A stretch of DNA of 64,000 nt, from the NCBI RefSeq assembly GCF_023016005.1, contig NZ_JALKAZ010000001.1:1364001-1428000 (forward strand), written 5' to 3'. A program made the position numbers and the translations under genes. This stretch comes from Erythrobacter sp. F6033. GTDB taxonomy: Bacteria > Pseudomonadota > Alphaproteobacteria > Sphingomonadales > Sphingomonadaceae. The notes beneath the pieces were generated by a model. That model was given only the letters and a program-made list of their open reading frames with translations, did no database searches and was not told the origin of the DNA. Positions 47,948-58,143 of the stretch are shown here, piece by piece (the first letter of the stretch is position 1; the number at the start of each line of letters is the position of its first letter).

Positions 47948-48408
47948 TGCCCGGAATTCGCGAGACGAGACAGCTGCCATATAGTGCAGAACAGATGTTT
48001 GATCTGGTGGCTGACGTAGCCCGTTATCGCGAATTTCTACCATGGGTGATTGCGACACGAGTTCGCTCGAATTCGGATACAGAGATGGTCGCGGATATGG
48101 TCGTGGGCTTTAAGAGTTTGCGTGAAAGTTTCACGTCCAAAGTCTCGAAAGATAGGCCACACGAAATCACAGTCCATTACATCGATGGGCCACTATCCGA
48201 CCTTAATAACGTTTGGACTTTCCGATCGACCGATGTGGGCGCATGTGAACTCGATTTTCTGGTCGATTTCAAATTCAAGAACCGAATGTTTGAAAAGATC
48301 GCTGGTCAGTACTTTGACCGGGCATTTCGCAGAATGGTTGAGGCGTTTGAACGGCGCGCCGCTGAGCTCTACGGCAGCAACAATTCAAGCGCGCAAATCG
48401 TCGCCTGA
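47947..48408 (+). CDS. COQ10/RatA-like START-domain protein
   Basis: 153 residues of the polyketide-cyclase/START (SRPBCC) fold: YSAEQMFDLVADVARYREFLPW at the start (given here across the first helix), WTFRSTDVGACELDFLVDFKF and a C-terminal helix with FDRAFRRMVEAFERRA. Relatives are the mitochondrial ubiquinone-binding COQ10 and bacterial RatA. A role in ubiquinone handling for respiration is most likely in an alphaproteobacterium. It is coupled to lipA. Its last 40 bases overlap the convergent pncC/cinA gene. Confidence 0.88.
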   Translation: MPGIRETRQLPYSAEQMFDLVADVARYREFLPWVIATRVRSNSDTEMVADMVVGFKSLRESFTSKVSKDRPHEITVHYIDGPLSDLNNVWTFRSTDVGACELDFLVDFKFKNRMFEKIAGQYFDRAFRRMVEAFERRAAELYGSNNSSAQIVA

Positions 48409-48881
48409 TGCCGGATAGAGGCTCGGCCTCCTTCGCCTTCACCACCATCGAAATGTTTGAGTTCGCCCTCTGGTTCGCCATCTTTATTGCGGTAGGCCCG
48501 AGCAAATACGACCGTCCCCACAGGCTTTAACTGTGTGCCTCCACCTGGACCTGCGACCCCGCTGATCGCGACTGCTACGTCTGCATTTGAGTTCTTCAGC
48601 GCCCCAGCAGCCATCGCCCAAACGCATGCGATGGAAACCGCTCCAAATGTCTCGATAATATCCTGAGCCACACCGAGGCATTCCATCTTGGATTCGTTGG
48701 AATAGGTAACAAAACCACGATCCAATACGGCAGACGATCCCGCAATCTCGGTAAGGGCAGCTACAACGAGCCCTCCGGTGCAGCTTTCTGCGAGCGCGAC
48801 CGTCCTGCCGGCCTCAATGTTTTCTGTGACAACACGGGCCGCGAGTGCATCGATATCGGCGGGTAATAGGTTGCTGGTCAT
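48369..48881 (-). CDS. CinA C-terminal-type nicotinamide-nucleotide amidase
   Basis: Deamidates NMN to nicotinate mononucleotide in the pyridine-nucleotide cycle. 170 residues from ATG 48881, which matches the stand-alone PncC length. Motifs are the catalytic-serine region LAESCTGGLVVAALTEI, VTYSNESKMECLGV and AISGVAGPGGGT. Longer frames run into ispDF and are unlikely. The gene begins 10 bases after the ispDF stop, and its 3' end overlaps the COQ10-like gene on the other strand. Confidence 0.92.
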   Translation of the reverse strand: MTSNLLPADIDALAARVVTENIEAGRTVALAESCTGGLVVAALTEIAGSSAVLDRGFVTYSNESKMECLGVAQDIIETFGAVSIACVWAMAAGALKNSNADVAVAISGVAGPGGGTQLKPVGTVVFARAYRNKDGEPEGELKHFDGGEGEGGRASIRHQATICALELLLP

Positions 48882-48891
48882 TGCTTGTCCT

Positions 48892-50052
48892 TCAGGCGCT
48901 CTTTGTAAGGCCGACAATCGCCTGCGCAGCGATGCCTTCTTCGCGGCCAGTAAAGCCAAGCCTTTCGGTCGTAGTCGCTTTAATACTGACGACAGTTTCG
49001 TCCGTTCCCGTGATCTCAGCAACTCTTGTACGCATCTGTGGTCTATGAGGCCCGATCTTGGGTGCTTCGCAAATGATAGTCAGATCAATGTTGCCGATCG
49101 CATATCCCGATTCACCCGCCAACTTAACGGCGTGTGCCAGAAACTGATCTGAACGTGCGCCGGACCATTGAGGGTCGCTTGGAGGAAAGTGTGTTCCGAT
49201 ATCACCATTGCCGATTGCACCTAATACTGCATCCGTGATGGCATGCAGAGCGACATCAGCATCGGAATGACCAGAAAGACCTTTGTCGTGTTCCAATTTA
49301 ATCCCGCAAAGCCAAAGCTCTTCGCCAGCTTGCAAGCGATGCACATCGTACCCTTGTCCAATTCGGTATTGCGGTGCAGCCATTGGTTCAGAAAAGTCCT
49401 CGGCAAATGTGATTTTTTTAAGTCTTTCATCACCGTCAACCAAAGCAACTGAACCGCCGCTGGCTGAAAGCACCTGTGCGTCATCGCCCGCATTTGGTTG
49501 TCCGCGCCATGCGCGGTGAGCCGCAACTACATCAGCGAACCGGAATGCTTGCGGCGTCTGAACCCGGCGAAGCGTGTCACGATCCGCTTTTCCGTCCATG
49601 ACATTGCCTTCACCACAAACAGCGAGGCTATCGACGACAGGCAGGGTGGGTATCGCCCCCGGATGCGTTTCCAGCGCCCTTAGAAGCCGCTCAATCACCT
49701 CTTGTGGCAAGTCAGGGCGCGCTGCATCATGGATCAACACGTATTCCGGTGGAAGGCTCACAAGGGCCTCAAGTCCTGCCATTACGGACTGCTGCCTCGT
49801 TTTTCCGCCGTCTACGATCATAAGCGCGTCATTGGATCCAGCTGCGTGCGATGCCTCATCGTGCATCCCCTTTGGCGCCACGACTACGATCCGGTCGCAA
49901 CCCGCATTCAACAGTGCTTTCACAGAGTGCCGCAAAACTGGTTTTCCGCGCCATTCGCGAAATTGTTTCGGTTTTTCTCCGCCGACACGCAGCCCTTTTC
50001 CTGCGGCTACGATAATTGCCGCGAATTCTGGGACAGGGGCTTGGTTATTCAT
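48892..50052 (-). CDS. ispDF: Bifunctional IspD-IspF enzyme of the MEP isoprenoid pathway
   Basis: 386 residues from ATG 50052. The N-terminal IspD half (about 1-225) makes CDP-ME from MEP and has the CTP-binding AAIIVAAGKGLRVGGEKPKQ segment, then VLIHDAARP. The C-terminal IspF half (about 228-386) cyclises CDP-ME2P and has the zinc site in GYDVHRL and GHSDADVALHAITDA, plus IGNIDLTIICEAPKIGPH. The fusion is common in alphaproteobacteria. A start further upstream would cross into the dusB promoter region. Confidence 0.96.
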   Translation of the reverse strand: MNNQAPVPEFAAIIVAAGKGLRVGGEKPKQFREWRGKPVLRHSVKALLNAGCDRIVVVAPKGMHDEASHAAGSNDALMIVDGGKTRQQSVMAGLEALVSLPPEYVLIHDAARPDLPQEVIERLLRALETHPGAIPTLPVVDSLAVCGEGNVMDGKADRDTLRRVQTPQAFRFADVVAAHRAWRGQPNAGDDAQVLSASGGSVALVDGDERLKKITFAEDFSEPMAAPQYRIGQGYDVHRLQAGEELWLCGIKLEHDKGLSGHSDADVALHAITDAVLGAIGNGDIGTHFPPSDPQWSGARSDQFLAHAVKLAGESGYAIGNIDLTIICEAPKIGPHRPQMRTRVAEITGTDETVVSIKATTTERLGFTGREEGIAAQAIVGLTKSA

Positions 50053-50129
50053 GATGTCGTCGCGCTTAGGGTCTGGACGGATTTTCCGCAATGCACTATG
50101 CGCTGCACAAAATTTAGGCATTCCCTGAC

Positions 50130-51146
50130 ATGACAGCTTACCCGAACCCTCCGACTATGAAGCCAATCCAGATTGGCAATATTGAAATCGCGCAGCCCGT
50201 CGTGCTTGCGCCGATGACGGGCGTGACAGATATGCCGTTTCGTACACTCGTGCGGCGTTATGGCTCTGGCCTCAACGTGACTGAAATGGTCGCGAGCGAA
50301 GCAGCCATTCGAGAAACACGACAGTCCGTTCAGAAGACTGCTTGGGACCAGATCGAAGAGCCTGTTTCCATGCAATTGGTCGGCTGCGATCCTGACAGTA
50401 TGGCGGAAGCTGCCAAATTGCAGGAGGGCAACGGAGCGGCGATCATCGATATCAATTTTGGTTGTCCGGTTCGCAAAGTTGTCGGGCAACTCGCAGGAAG
50501 CGCCCTGATGCGCGAACTTCCTCTGGCTACGAAACTTATGGAAGCGACTGTGAATGCAGTAGATGTTCCCGTGACAGTGAAAATGCGTATGGGATGGGAT
50601 CACTCAAGCCTGAACGCTCCTGAGATGGCGCGCATTGCGGAAGATCTCGGCGTAAAGATGATCACAGTGCACGGCCGCACACGGAACCAAATGTATAAGG
50701 GCAGTGCAGACTGGTCTTTCATCCGGAAGGTGAAGGAGGCGGTGTCCATTCCAGTCATCGTCAATGGAGACATTTGTACAATCGATGATGCCTCGAAAGC
50801 ACTGGAGCAGTCTGGAGCAGATGGCCTGATGATCGGGCGCGGTTCATACGGAAAGCCTTGGTTGCTTGGCCAGATCATGCATTGGTGGCGCACGGGAGAA
50901 GGCATCACCGCCCCAGACTTTGATGAACAGTATCAAGTTCTCGTAGAGCATTACCATCGGATGCTGGATCATTACGGCCGTGATGTCGGGACCAAGATCG
51001 CTCGGAAACACATAGGTTGGTATACCAAGGGTATGCATGGATCGGCAGACTTCCGAAATAAGGCGAACTTTATCGATAATCCTGATGACGTGCTCGGGGA
51101 AATTGAGCGCTTCTATGAGCCGTTCCTTCATCGCCGGGCGGCGTAG
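50130..51146 (+). CDS. dusB: tRNA-dihydrouridine synthase (DusB family)
   Basis: Flavoenzyme that reduces uridines in the tRNA D-loop. 338 residues with a TIM barrel: [20 protein letters not shown], the catalytic Cys in [36 protein letters not shown] and [10 protein letters not shown]. The ATG at 50130 is kept; ATG 50157 ([11 protein letters not shown]) is a good alternative. It is the first gene of the ntr cluster, two bases before ntrB, as in many alphaproteobacteria where it was named nifR3. Confidence 0.95.
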   Translation: MTAYPNPPTMKPIQIGNIEIAQPVVLAPMTGVTDMPFRTLVRRYGSGLNVTEMVASEAAIRETRQSVQKTAWDQIEEPVSMQLVGCDPDSMAEAAKLQEGNGAAIIDINFGCPVRKVVGQLAGSALMRELPLATKLMEATVNAVDVPVTVKMRMGWDHSSLNAPEMARIAEDLGVKMITVHGRTRNQMYKGSADWSFIRKVKEAVSIPVIVNGDICTIDDASKALEQSGADGLMIGRGSYGKPWLLGQIMHWWRTGEGITAPDFDEQYQVLVEHYHRMLDHYGRDVGTKIARKHIGWYTKGMHGSADFRNKANFIDNPDDVLGEIERFYEPFLHRRAA

Positions 51147-51148
51147 CG

Positions 51149-52240
51149 GTGATCGCGACCGAGGTTTCTGATCAGCCAGACGCAAGCGCCCAGATTGGCG
51201 GGCTGATTTTTGCCGTCTTGTTGATTGATACCGACAGCCTCATCAAAGAGGCAAACCATGCGGCCGAAAACCTGCTTGGCAAGAGCCTGAGCCGTCTCCT
51301 TGGGAAGCCAATCACGGCGGTTTTAGGCGATCTTGATGAGCGCGTTACAGGACGTTTCGCGGCGCCTGATTCAGCACTTGTTGCCCGCGATATCCGGGTA
51401 ATCGCCAGCGAAGTCGAAACGCGCGTCAATCTCACCGTGTCGCCGCTTTCCAGCCACCCTGGCTGGCGCGTCGTGACGCTCTCCGAAATCTCGCATGAAG
51501 AAAATGCCCGAGAGGTTGAAGATAGTTCAACATTGGGTGCCCCCTCTATTCTAGCGCACGAGATCAAGAACCCATTGGCGGCTATTCGCGGAGCGGGTCA
51601 ATTGGTCTCACGCAAGCTGCCTGCACAGGACAAAAAGCTGGCGAAAATGATAACAGATGAGGTTGATCGCATCGCGCGTTTGATAGACCGGATGCAAGAG
51701 CTGGGCAGTACCAAAAGCGAGCCAGCTGCCCCGTGCAATCCTCACGAAGCTATTCGGTCGGCGATCGCCACTGTGCGGGCAGGGGACACGGCGCGCGTTG
51801 AAATCGCGGAAGAATTCGATCCGTCTCTTCCTCCAGTTTTGGTCAATAGAGATGCCCTGGAGCAGGTATTGATAAACCTGATTTCAAACGCCCGCGACGC
51901 AGCGAGCGAATCTGCTAGTGCACCAAAGGTCTCGGTTCAGACGAGGTTTGTAAGCGGCTTTACCTTCAGCGCACTCCGAGTTGGGCGGAGCGTTCGGTTG
52001 CCGATTGAGATAACTGTCACTGACAATGGATCGGGCATTGATCCTACGATGCGAGACCACGTTTTCGAACCGTTTGTTTCCTCGAAGAAATCGGGTCAGG
52101 GACTGGGCCTTGCTCTCGTGCGCAAACTTGTGCGCGACATGAATGGCAGCATCAGTCATGAGCGGGATGTTAAGCGCGATCTGACGCATTTCAGGCTTCA
52201 TCTACCACAAAGCAATGAGAAGGCGGCGACGTTCAAATGA
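51149..52240 (+). CDS. ntrB: Nitrogen-regulation sensor kinase NtrB
   Basis: Cytosolic histidine kinase/phosphatase that controls NtrC under PII. 363 residues: a PAS-like domain (about 12-110), the H-box LAHEIKNPLAAIRGAG with His137, N-box LINLISNARDA, then the ATPase G-boxes TDNGSGI and GQGLGLAL. It starts with GTG two bases after the dusB stop and ends in an ATGA overlap with ntrC. Confidence 0.95.
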   Translation: MIATEVSDQPDASAQIGGLIFAVLLIDTDSLIKEANHAAENLLGKSLSRLLGKPITAVLGDLDERVTGRFAAPDSALVARDIRVIASEVETRVNLTVSPLSSHPGWRVVTLSEISHEENAREVEDSSTLGAPSILAHEIKNPLAAIRGAGQLVSRKLPAQDKKLAKMITDEVDRIARLIDRMQELGSTKSEPAAPCNPHEAIRSAIATVRAGDTARVEIAEEFDPSLPPVLVNRDALEQVLINLISNARDAASESASAPKVSVQTRFVSGFTFSALRVGRSVRLPIEITVTDNGSGIDPTMRDHVFEPFVSSKKSGQGLGLALVRKLVRDMNGSISHERDVKRDLTHFRLHLPQSNEKAATFK

Positions 52241-53679
52241 GCATGAGCTCCAAAGGCAAGGTTCTTCTCGTTGAAGACGATCAGGCCATCGCGACGGTCA
52301 TGATCGCGGCCCTTGAGGATGAAGGTTTCGGCGTTGAGCATTGCGCATCCATAGGGGATCGAGACCGCTGGCTCGAAGGTCAGAGATTCGATGTCATGCT
52401 TACCGATGTCATCCTCGAAGATGGTGACGGGTTAAGCGGGCTTTCAGTTGCACGCGAGTTAGCACCTGACATGCCGGTAATCGTTCTTTCGGCGCAAAAC
52501 ACACTGGATACTGCTGTTCGCGCCAGTGATAATGACGTCTTTGAGTATTTTCCGAAGCCTTTTGACCTCGATGAAGTCATTCAGGCTGTACAGCAGGCAA
52601 CCGGTGCAAAAAGGCATGCATCGACTGGCGCCGAACCGTCGGTGCTTGAGGACGACGGGATGCCACTCGTCGGCAGAAGCCAAGCGATGCAGAGTGTGTA
52701 TCGGATGATAACGCGCGTTCTGCGCAACGATTTAACTGTGCTGGTCACTGGCGAAAGCGGGACCGGAAAAGAACTTGTTGCTGAAGCCATACATCAACTC
52801 GGAAGCCGGCGGAGCGGCCCCTTTGTCGCTGTGAACACGGCGGCGATTCCGGCTGACCTTATTGAGAGTGAGTTGTTCGGACACGAAAAGGGCGCGTTCA
52901 CTGGCGCAATTGCGCAAGCCATCGGCAAGTTTGAGCAGGCAAATGGAGGCACTTTGTTCCTCGATGAAATTGGGGATATGCCAGCCGAGGCTCAGACACG
53001 TTTATTGAGGGCACTGCAGTCTGGCCGAATTCGCCGGGTCGGCGGACGCCAAGAGATCGGCATTGATGTGCGTATTGTTGCTGCAACCAACAAGAATTTG
53101 GTTCCAATGATAGCCGCCGGAAGGTTTAGGGAAGACCTGTATTATCGTCTCAATGTTGTGCCGATCCACCTTCCGCCCCTGCGTGAAAGACGCGAAGATA
53201 TCGGCGTTTTATCGCAGCACTTTCTCTCTCAAGCTGCGGATGACGGATTGCCGCACAGGACTTTGGCGAAAGACGCGATGGATGGGCTGGAAGCGCGGAA
53301 TTGGCGCGGCAATGTGCGTGAATTGCGTAATGTGATTTACCGACTTGCCCTAATGGCGCGCGATGATGTCATCGATGCAGTAAGTCTTGAGGATATTCTT
53401 GGACAGGAAGCGCTTGCCCCCGGTGGCGATGAGGAGACCCGGGAAGGCGGGATAGGGCAAGCTCTCAATCAATGGCTGCATGATGAAAATCCTGCGGCCG
53501 GCACGGTTTACTCGCAGGCCTTGGCCGCGTTCGAAAAGCCGTTGATTGAGCACGCGCTGGGCGAAACCAACGGCAATCAGCTTCGTGCCGCCAAGCTGCT
53601 CGGCATAAACCGGAACACATTGCGCAAACGGATCGGCGATTTGCGGATCGAGCCTGACCGCTTTTCCCGAACAATTTGA
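52237..53679 (+). CDS. ntrC: Nitrogen-regulation response regulator NtrC
   Basis: Sigma-54 activator. 480 residues: receiver domain with phosphorylated Asp57 (MLTDVIL), AAA+ domain with Walker A GESGTGKE (172-179), the sigma-54 contact loop GAFTGA (219-224) and Walker [10 protein letters not shown], then a Fis-type HTH ([20 protein letters not shown]). All key residues are present. Coupled to ntrB. Confidence 0.97.
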   Translation: MSMSSKGKVLLVEDDQAIATVMIAALEDEGFGVEHCASIGDRDRWLEGQRFDVMLTDVILEDGDGLSGLSVARELAPDMPVIVLSAQNTLDTAVRASDNDVFEYFPKPFDLDEVIQAVQQATGAKRHASTGAEPSVLEDDGMPLVGRSQAMQSVYRMITRVLRNDLTVLVTGESGTGKELVAEAIHQLGSRRSGPFVAVNTAAIPADLIESELFGHEKGAFTGAIAQAIGKFEQANGGTLFLDEIGDMPAEAQTRLLRALQSGRIRRVGGRQEIGIDVRIVAATNKNLVPMIAAGRFREDLYYRLNVVPIHLPPLRERREDIGVLSQHFLSQAADDGLPHRTLAKDAMDGLEARNWRGNVRELRNVIYRLALMARDDVIDAVSLEDILGQEALAPGGDEETREGGIGQALNQWLHDENPAAGTVYSQALAAFEKPLIEHALGETNGNQLRAAKLLGINRNTLRKRIGDLRIEPDRFSRTI

Positions 53680-53749
53680 CTCGCTTGTTTCACACCAACC
53701 CAATTTTCCGCTTGCATAAATGCAACAGTAGAGTTGTAACTGCGCAACG

Positions 53750-55975
53750 ATGGAATTGAGCGCTCAACCAACGACCACCACATCGCCACGGCAATCGCCG
53801 CGGTGGTGGAGGCGGTTTGTTGTCACATCGCGCCGTGCAAACATTTTCCTATGGCTAGAAATTTTGGCAGTGCTCGCCCTGATTGGCGCGCTCGTTGCGA
53901 ATTACTTGATCTATGGGAATGCCCCAAGGGACGGGGACTTGCTGCCTACCATGCAAGTCTCTCTGCTACTGATGGCTGTTCTCGTGCCGGCGATGGGGCT
54001 CCTTATTTTGGTTGGAAGGCGGCTTGCATTGCGAAGGGCGGCGGGCAGCACCGCACGATTGCACGTTCGCTTGGTCTTCTTTTTCTCAATGGTCGCCGCA
54101 CTTCCAACTCTTCTCGTGGCTGGATTTGCGGCATTCCTTTTCCAAACTGGTGTAGATTTCTGGTTTTCCGATGAATCGCGTGGGTTGATGGAAAACGCCA
54201 ATGAGTTGGCCCAAAGCTACTACGATGCAAACCAACGTGATGTTCAGCAAGAAACCGTCACGATGGCGACCGATATGCGCACTATCCTCGCACGCGTTCC
54301 AATTTCCGATCCAGATTTCCCCGACTACTATGCCTATCAAACCCAGGCACGAGAGATATCGGAGAGCGCTGTTCTTCAGCGGCTTGAGGACGATACTCTG
54401 CGGACCGCAGCGATTCTAAATCTCCTTGAAGATAACCGGCCGCTTGAATTTAGTGAGGCGGCGCTCGCGCAGCTTGATGCGGGAGAGATTGTCGTCGTCG
54501 GTGGCAGTCCAGAACGGATCGCAGCTTTGGCGCCAATCGACCTGGATAGCGGGATCTATCTCTATAATGCTCGAAACACCGAAGCATCGATGTTCAACTC
54601 GTGGGCGAGCGCTCAGGCCATTTCGACAGCGTATGAAACGCTTTCAAATGATGCCCGAACCCTTCAGCTCCGTTTCAACATTTCGCTGGTAGTGATCAGC
54701 CTCCTGTTAGTCGGATTGGCTGTCTGGTTCGCGCTTCGTTTTGCTGATCGTCAGGTGGAACCGCTCACGGACCTTGTCGGGGCAGCCCGGGAGGTTGGGC
54801 AAGGCAACTTCGCACTTCGAGTCGAGGGGCGTACTGGCGCAGACGAGATCGGGCTGCTTAATCGCGCCTTTAACCGCATGACCGCGCAATTGGAAAAGCA
54901 AACAGACGCTCTCGTAAGTGCCAATCGTCAAATCGACGACCGGCGCGCCTTCACCGAGGCGGTCTTGGACTCGGTAACCGCGGGCGTGGTTTCAGTCGAT
55001 GAGGATAACCGCGTTCTTCTTATGAACGGTTCGGCTCAGTCATTGTTGGCTTTTGACGATGGCGATGACCTCATAGGCCGCTCCTTTGCCGATCTTTCAC
55101 CTGAGATAAGCCAGTTGATAGTCGAGGGGCAGCAAAGCGCCATTGTTAGTCATGCCAAGGGCAATGAACTCCTGACATTGGCAGTAAAAATCGTCCCGGG
55201 CTCAAGCGGTCGCGTCATTACATTTGAGGATATCACTCGGCAATTGCTGAACCAGCGTCAGGCAGCATGGTCTGATGTGGCTCGGCGTATTGCACACGAA
55301 ATCAAGAATCCACTAACGCCGATCCAGCTTGCGACCGAAAGACTCAAGCGGCGCTATCGCAAACAAGTCGCCGATGAAGATGGCGAACTTTTTGACGAGC
55401 TAACCAGCACAATCGTCCGCCAAGTTGGCGACCTCAGAAAAATGGTTGATGAATTTTCATCGTTTGCACGCTTACCCAAGCCCGTTTTTCGCGGAGAGGA
55501 TGCTGTCGATCTGGTCCGCCAGGCGGTCTTCCTTCAAGAGGTTGCTCATTCCGACATAGATTTCAGCGTCGCGAGCGATCAGTTGGAAACTCGGATGATC
55601 TGCTGCGATCGCCACCAACTTGGTCAAGCGATGACCAATGTCCTAAAAAATGCAGTCGAGGCCGTAGAGGCAAAGGCGGCTGAAACGAGCGACGCCTTTA
55701 GGGGTCGAATAGAAGTGACGATGGAGCAGGACGAAAGTCTCCTGACCATCACAGTTGAGGACAACGGCATCGGGCTACCGAGCGAACGTGACCGGATCAC
55801 CGAACCATACATGACAACCCGAGAAAAAGGGACTGGGCTCGGCCTAGCCATCGTCAACAAGATTGTTGAAGAACATGGCGGGGACATGGGCTTTGCGAGT
55901 GCTGATACCGGGGGCACCATCGTCACCTTACGCTTCGCTCGTGATCCGCAAATCGCTGAAGGAGACACCGCGTGA
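53750..55975 (+). CDS. ntrY: Nitrogen-regulation membrane sensor kinase NtrY
   Basis: 741 residues. Several N-terminal membrane helices flank a periplasmic region of about 150 residues; then come a HAMP domain (DRQVEPLTDLVGAAREVGQG), a PAS domain (around 390-490), the H-box RIAHEIKNPLTPIQLA and the ATPase domain (DNGIGLP, GTGLGLAIVNK). It senses a nitrogen- or redox-related signal in other alphaproteobacteria and phosphorylates NtrX. ntrX follows 46 bases downstream. Confidence 0.95.
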   Translation: MELSAQPTTTTSPRQSPRWWRRFVVTSRRANIFLWLEILAVLALIGALVANYLIYGNAPRDGDLLPTMQVSLLLMAVLVPAMGLLILVGRRLALRRAAGSTARLHVRLVFFFSMVAALPTLLVAGFAAFLFQTGVDFWFSDESRGLMENANELAQSYYDANQRDVQQETVTMATDMRTILARVPISDPDFPDYYAYQTQAREISESAVLQRLEDDTLRTAAILNLLEDNRPLEFSEAALAQLDAGEIVVVGGSPERIAALAPIDLDSGIYLYNARNTEASMFNSWASAQAISTAYETLSNDARTLQLRFNISLVVISLLLVGLAVWFALRFADRQVEPLTDLVGAAREVGQGNFALRVEGRTGADEIGLLNRAFNRMTAQLEKQTDALVSANRQIDDRRAFTEAVLDSVTAGVVSVDEDNRVLLMNGSAQSLLAFDDGDDLIGRSFADLSPEISQLIVEGQQSAIVSHAKGNELLTLAVKIVPGSSGRVITFEDITRQLLNQRQAAWSDVARRIAHEIKNPLTPIQLATERLKRRYRKQVADEDGELFDELTSTIVRQVGDLRKMVDEFSSFARLPKPVFRGEDAVDLVRQAVFLQEVAHSDIDFSVASDQLETRMICCDRHQLGQAMTNVLKNAVEAVEAKAAETSDAFRGRIEVTMEQDESLLTITVEDNGIGLPSERDRITEPYMTTREKGTGLGLAIVNKIVEEHGGDMGFASADTGGTIVTLRFARDPQIAEGDTA

Positions 55976-56021
55976 CCCTTCGGCATCAATTCATGACTAC
56001 CCCAACCCCAAGGAGCTGCGC

Positions 56022-57410
56022 ATGGCGCTGGATATCCTCATAGTTGATGATGAGCGCGATATTCGTGAACTCGTTTCCGGTGTGCTCGGAGATGAAGGAT
56101 ATGAATGCCGCACCGCCGCAGACAGCACGAGCGCTCTTGAAGCATTGGATGAAAGGCGCCCGAGCCTAGTTCTGCTCGATGTTTGGCTCCATGGCAGTCA
56201 GATGGATGGGCTTGAATTGCTTGATGCGATCAAAGTCCGTGAGCCCGATTTGCCTGTGATCATTTTTTCCGGACACGGAAATATCGATACCGCTGTTTCG
56301 GCGGTAAGCCGCGGTGCGATGGATTTCATCGAGAAGCCGTTTGAGGCTGAACGCCTTTTGATGCTGGTGGAACGCGCAACCGAAACGGAACGTCTCAGAA
56401 GAGAGAACACTCGGCTGCGTGACAACAATTGGAACAGTGCCGAATTCACTGGCAATTCTTCTGCAATCAATGCCGTCCGGGCAACGCTTAAGCGAGTTGC
56501 CAATACCGGAAGTCGGGTTCTGATATCGGGACCAGCTGGAGCTGGAAAAGAGGTGGCCTCCCGTTTGCTCCATGCCTGGAGCGGCCGTGCCGATCACGCA
56601 TTCGTTCTGGTCAATTCTGCGCGGATAACTCCCGAACGTTTTGAACAAGAACTATTCGGGGAAGAGGTGGATGGAAAACAGGTTCGCCCCGGATTGTTAG
56701 AAATGGCTGACGGAGGAACTCTGTATCTTGATGAGGTGGCCGACATGCCACTTTCAACACAAGCTCGCATTTTGAGGGTGCTCACCGAACAGAGCTTTGT
56801 CAGGGTAGGGGGTACAAGGCAGATCGGCGTCGATGTACGGGTCGTGTCTTCCACAACTCGCGATTTGGCGGTTGAAATGGAGGAGAAGCGTTTCCGGGAA
56901 GACCTCTTCTACCGGCTAAATGTTGTTCCCGTAACGATACCGTCGCTTGCAGAAAGGCGAGACGACGTTCCGGCCTTGGCTGAACACTTCTTCACCCGCT
57001 ACTCAACCGATCAGGGGATCGCGCCACCAGATATCTCTGAGCAAGCGATGGCAGCGCTCCAAGCCTATGATTGGCCGGGGAATGTTCGCCAATTGCGCAA
57101 CGTGGTTGAGCGAACCATCATCATGACACCGCGTGAACGACTTACCACGGTCGAAACCGATATGCTTCCCGCTGAGATCACTGGAGGAAAGCTGGCCGCT
57201 TCGGGTCAGGGGCTGACCGCGATGATGGGTGTACCACTGCGTGAGGCGCGGGAGAGTTTCGAACGCGAATACCTCTCTATTCAGATCCGCAGGTTCTCAG
57301 GCAATATCTCAAAAACAGCAACATTTATCGGGATGGAGCGTTCGGCATTGCACCGTAAGCTCAAGCTGCTTGGTATGGCTGAGAGGCGGGACAGTTCCCG
57401 TAAAGAGTAA
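56022..57410 (+). CDS. ntrX: Response regulator NtrX, sigma-54 loop missing
   Basis: 462 residues from ATG 56022 with AAGGAG upstream. The receiver has Asp53 (LVLLDVWLHG) and Lys105. The AAA+ domain has a Walker A-like GPAGAGKE (170-177) and Walker B GTLYLDEVA. The GAFTGA loop is absent: ELFGEEVDGKQVRPGLLEM runs straight through where NtrC has [13 protein letters not shown]. The C-terminal Fis-type HTH is present (GNISKTATFIGMERSALHRK). It is therefore predicted to regulate without activating sigma-54 polymerase. NtrX proteins with altered loops are known in some alphaproteobacteria. Confidence 0.94.
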   Translation: MALDILIVDDERDIRELVSGVLGDEGYECRTAADSTSALEALDERRPSLVLLDVWLHGSQMDGLELLDAIKVREPDLPVIIFSGHGNIDTAVSAVSRGAMDFIEKPFEAERLLMLVERATETERLRRENTRLRDNNWNSAEFTGNSSAINAVRATLKRVANTGSRVLISGPAGAGKEVASRLLHAWSGRADHAFVLVNSARITPERFEQELFGEEVDGKQVRPGLLEMADGGTLYLDEVADMPLSTQARILRVLTEQSFVRVGGTRQIGVDVRVVSSTTRDLAVEMEEKRFREDLFYRLNVVPVTIPSLAERRDDVPALAEHFFTRYSTDQGIAPPDISEQAMAALQAYDWPGNVRQLRNVVERTIIMTPRERLTTVETDMLPAEITGGKLAASGQGLTAMMGVPLREARESFEREYLSIQIRRFSGNISKTATFIGMERSALHRKLKLLGMAERRDSSRKE

Positions 57411-57568
57411 CATCGACGTCCACTCGAAGTTAGTTGAAAGAAATTCAAGCATTGCAGCGAGCCGTTGCAAACGCCATTATAGTGTATGGCGTAGCAAGCG
57501 GGTGGGCTGTTTGCATGCGCCAAATCTGCGGACCGTAATGACGGCTGCCAATAACAGGAGCATGTTAC

Positions 57569-58126
57569 ATGTCGAACGGACGGACTCTCTCTCCTCGTCC
57601 AGACTCTTCCCGTGGCGAACCCGCCGGCGGAGGGCGTCAAGTGAATGGCAATTTACAGGACGCATTTCTTAACCTGTTGCGTAAGAATAAAGCGCCAGTG
57701 ACGATGTTTCTCGTCAAAGGGGTTAAGCTCCAAGGTATTGTCACTTGGTTTGATAACTTCTCGATTTTGTTGCGCCGCGATGGCCAATCTCAGCTCGTCT
57801 ACAAGCATGCCATCTCGACCATCATGCCGGGGCAGGCTGTTGATGCAGAGCAATTTGAGAACAGCGCTGGCAGTAAGAAACAACGGCTTTTGCAGGATGT
57901 TTTTCTGAGCCGAGTGAGTGAAGCGCAGGTTCAGGTCACCATGTTTCTGGTAAACGGAGTTATGCTCCAAGGCAGACTCGCCGCTTACGACCTTTTCTGC
58001 ATGCTGTTGGAACGTGATGGTTCCGTGCAACTCGCGTACAAACACGCCGTATCGACGATTCAGCCAGCAAGCGCCGTCGACCTCAGCGACGATGACAGTT
58101 TTGATGATGACGGGATCGAAGACTGA
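57569..58126 (+). CDS. hfq: RNA chaperone Hfq with two tandem Sm domains
   Basis: 185 residues, twice the usual length. Sm repeat 1 (about 29-87: [20 protein letters not shown] ... [11 protein letters not shown]) and Sm repeat 2 (about 108-166: [20 protein letters not shown] ... [11 protein letters not shown]) each have the Hfq Sm1 and Sm2 motifs and the YKH signature (78-80 and 157-159). Repeat 1 keeps GVKLQG and a basic rim (LLRRDG); repeat 2 has GVMLQG and LLERDG, so its RNA faces differ. A Gly/Arg/Ser N-tail and an acidic Asp-rich C-tail flank them. Three chains could make the six-Sm ring. AGGAG lies 9 bases before the ATG. Confidence 0.95.
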   Translation: MSNGRTLSPRPDSSRGEPAGGGRQVNGNLQDAFLNLLRKNKAPVTMFLVKGVKLQGIVTWFDNFSILLRRDGQSQLVYKHAISTIMPGQAVDAEQFENSAGSKKQRLLQDVFLSRVSEAQVQVTMFLVNGVMLQGRLAAYDLFCMLLERDGSVQLAYKHAVSTIQPASAVDLSDDDSFDDDGIED

Positions 58127-58143
58127 GCTTTGATGATGACTTA

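Noticed and set aside
57722..58066. Duplicated Hfq segment as an assembly artefact
   Set aside because: The two repeats differ at most codons and are joined by a distinct linker, so they diverged long ago.
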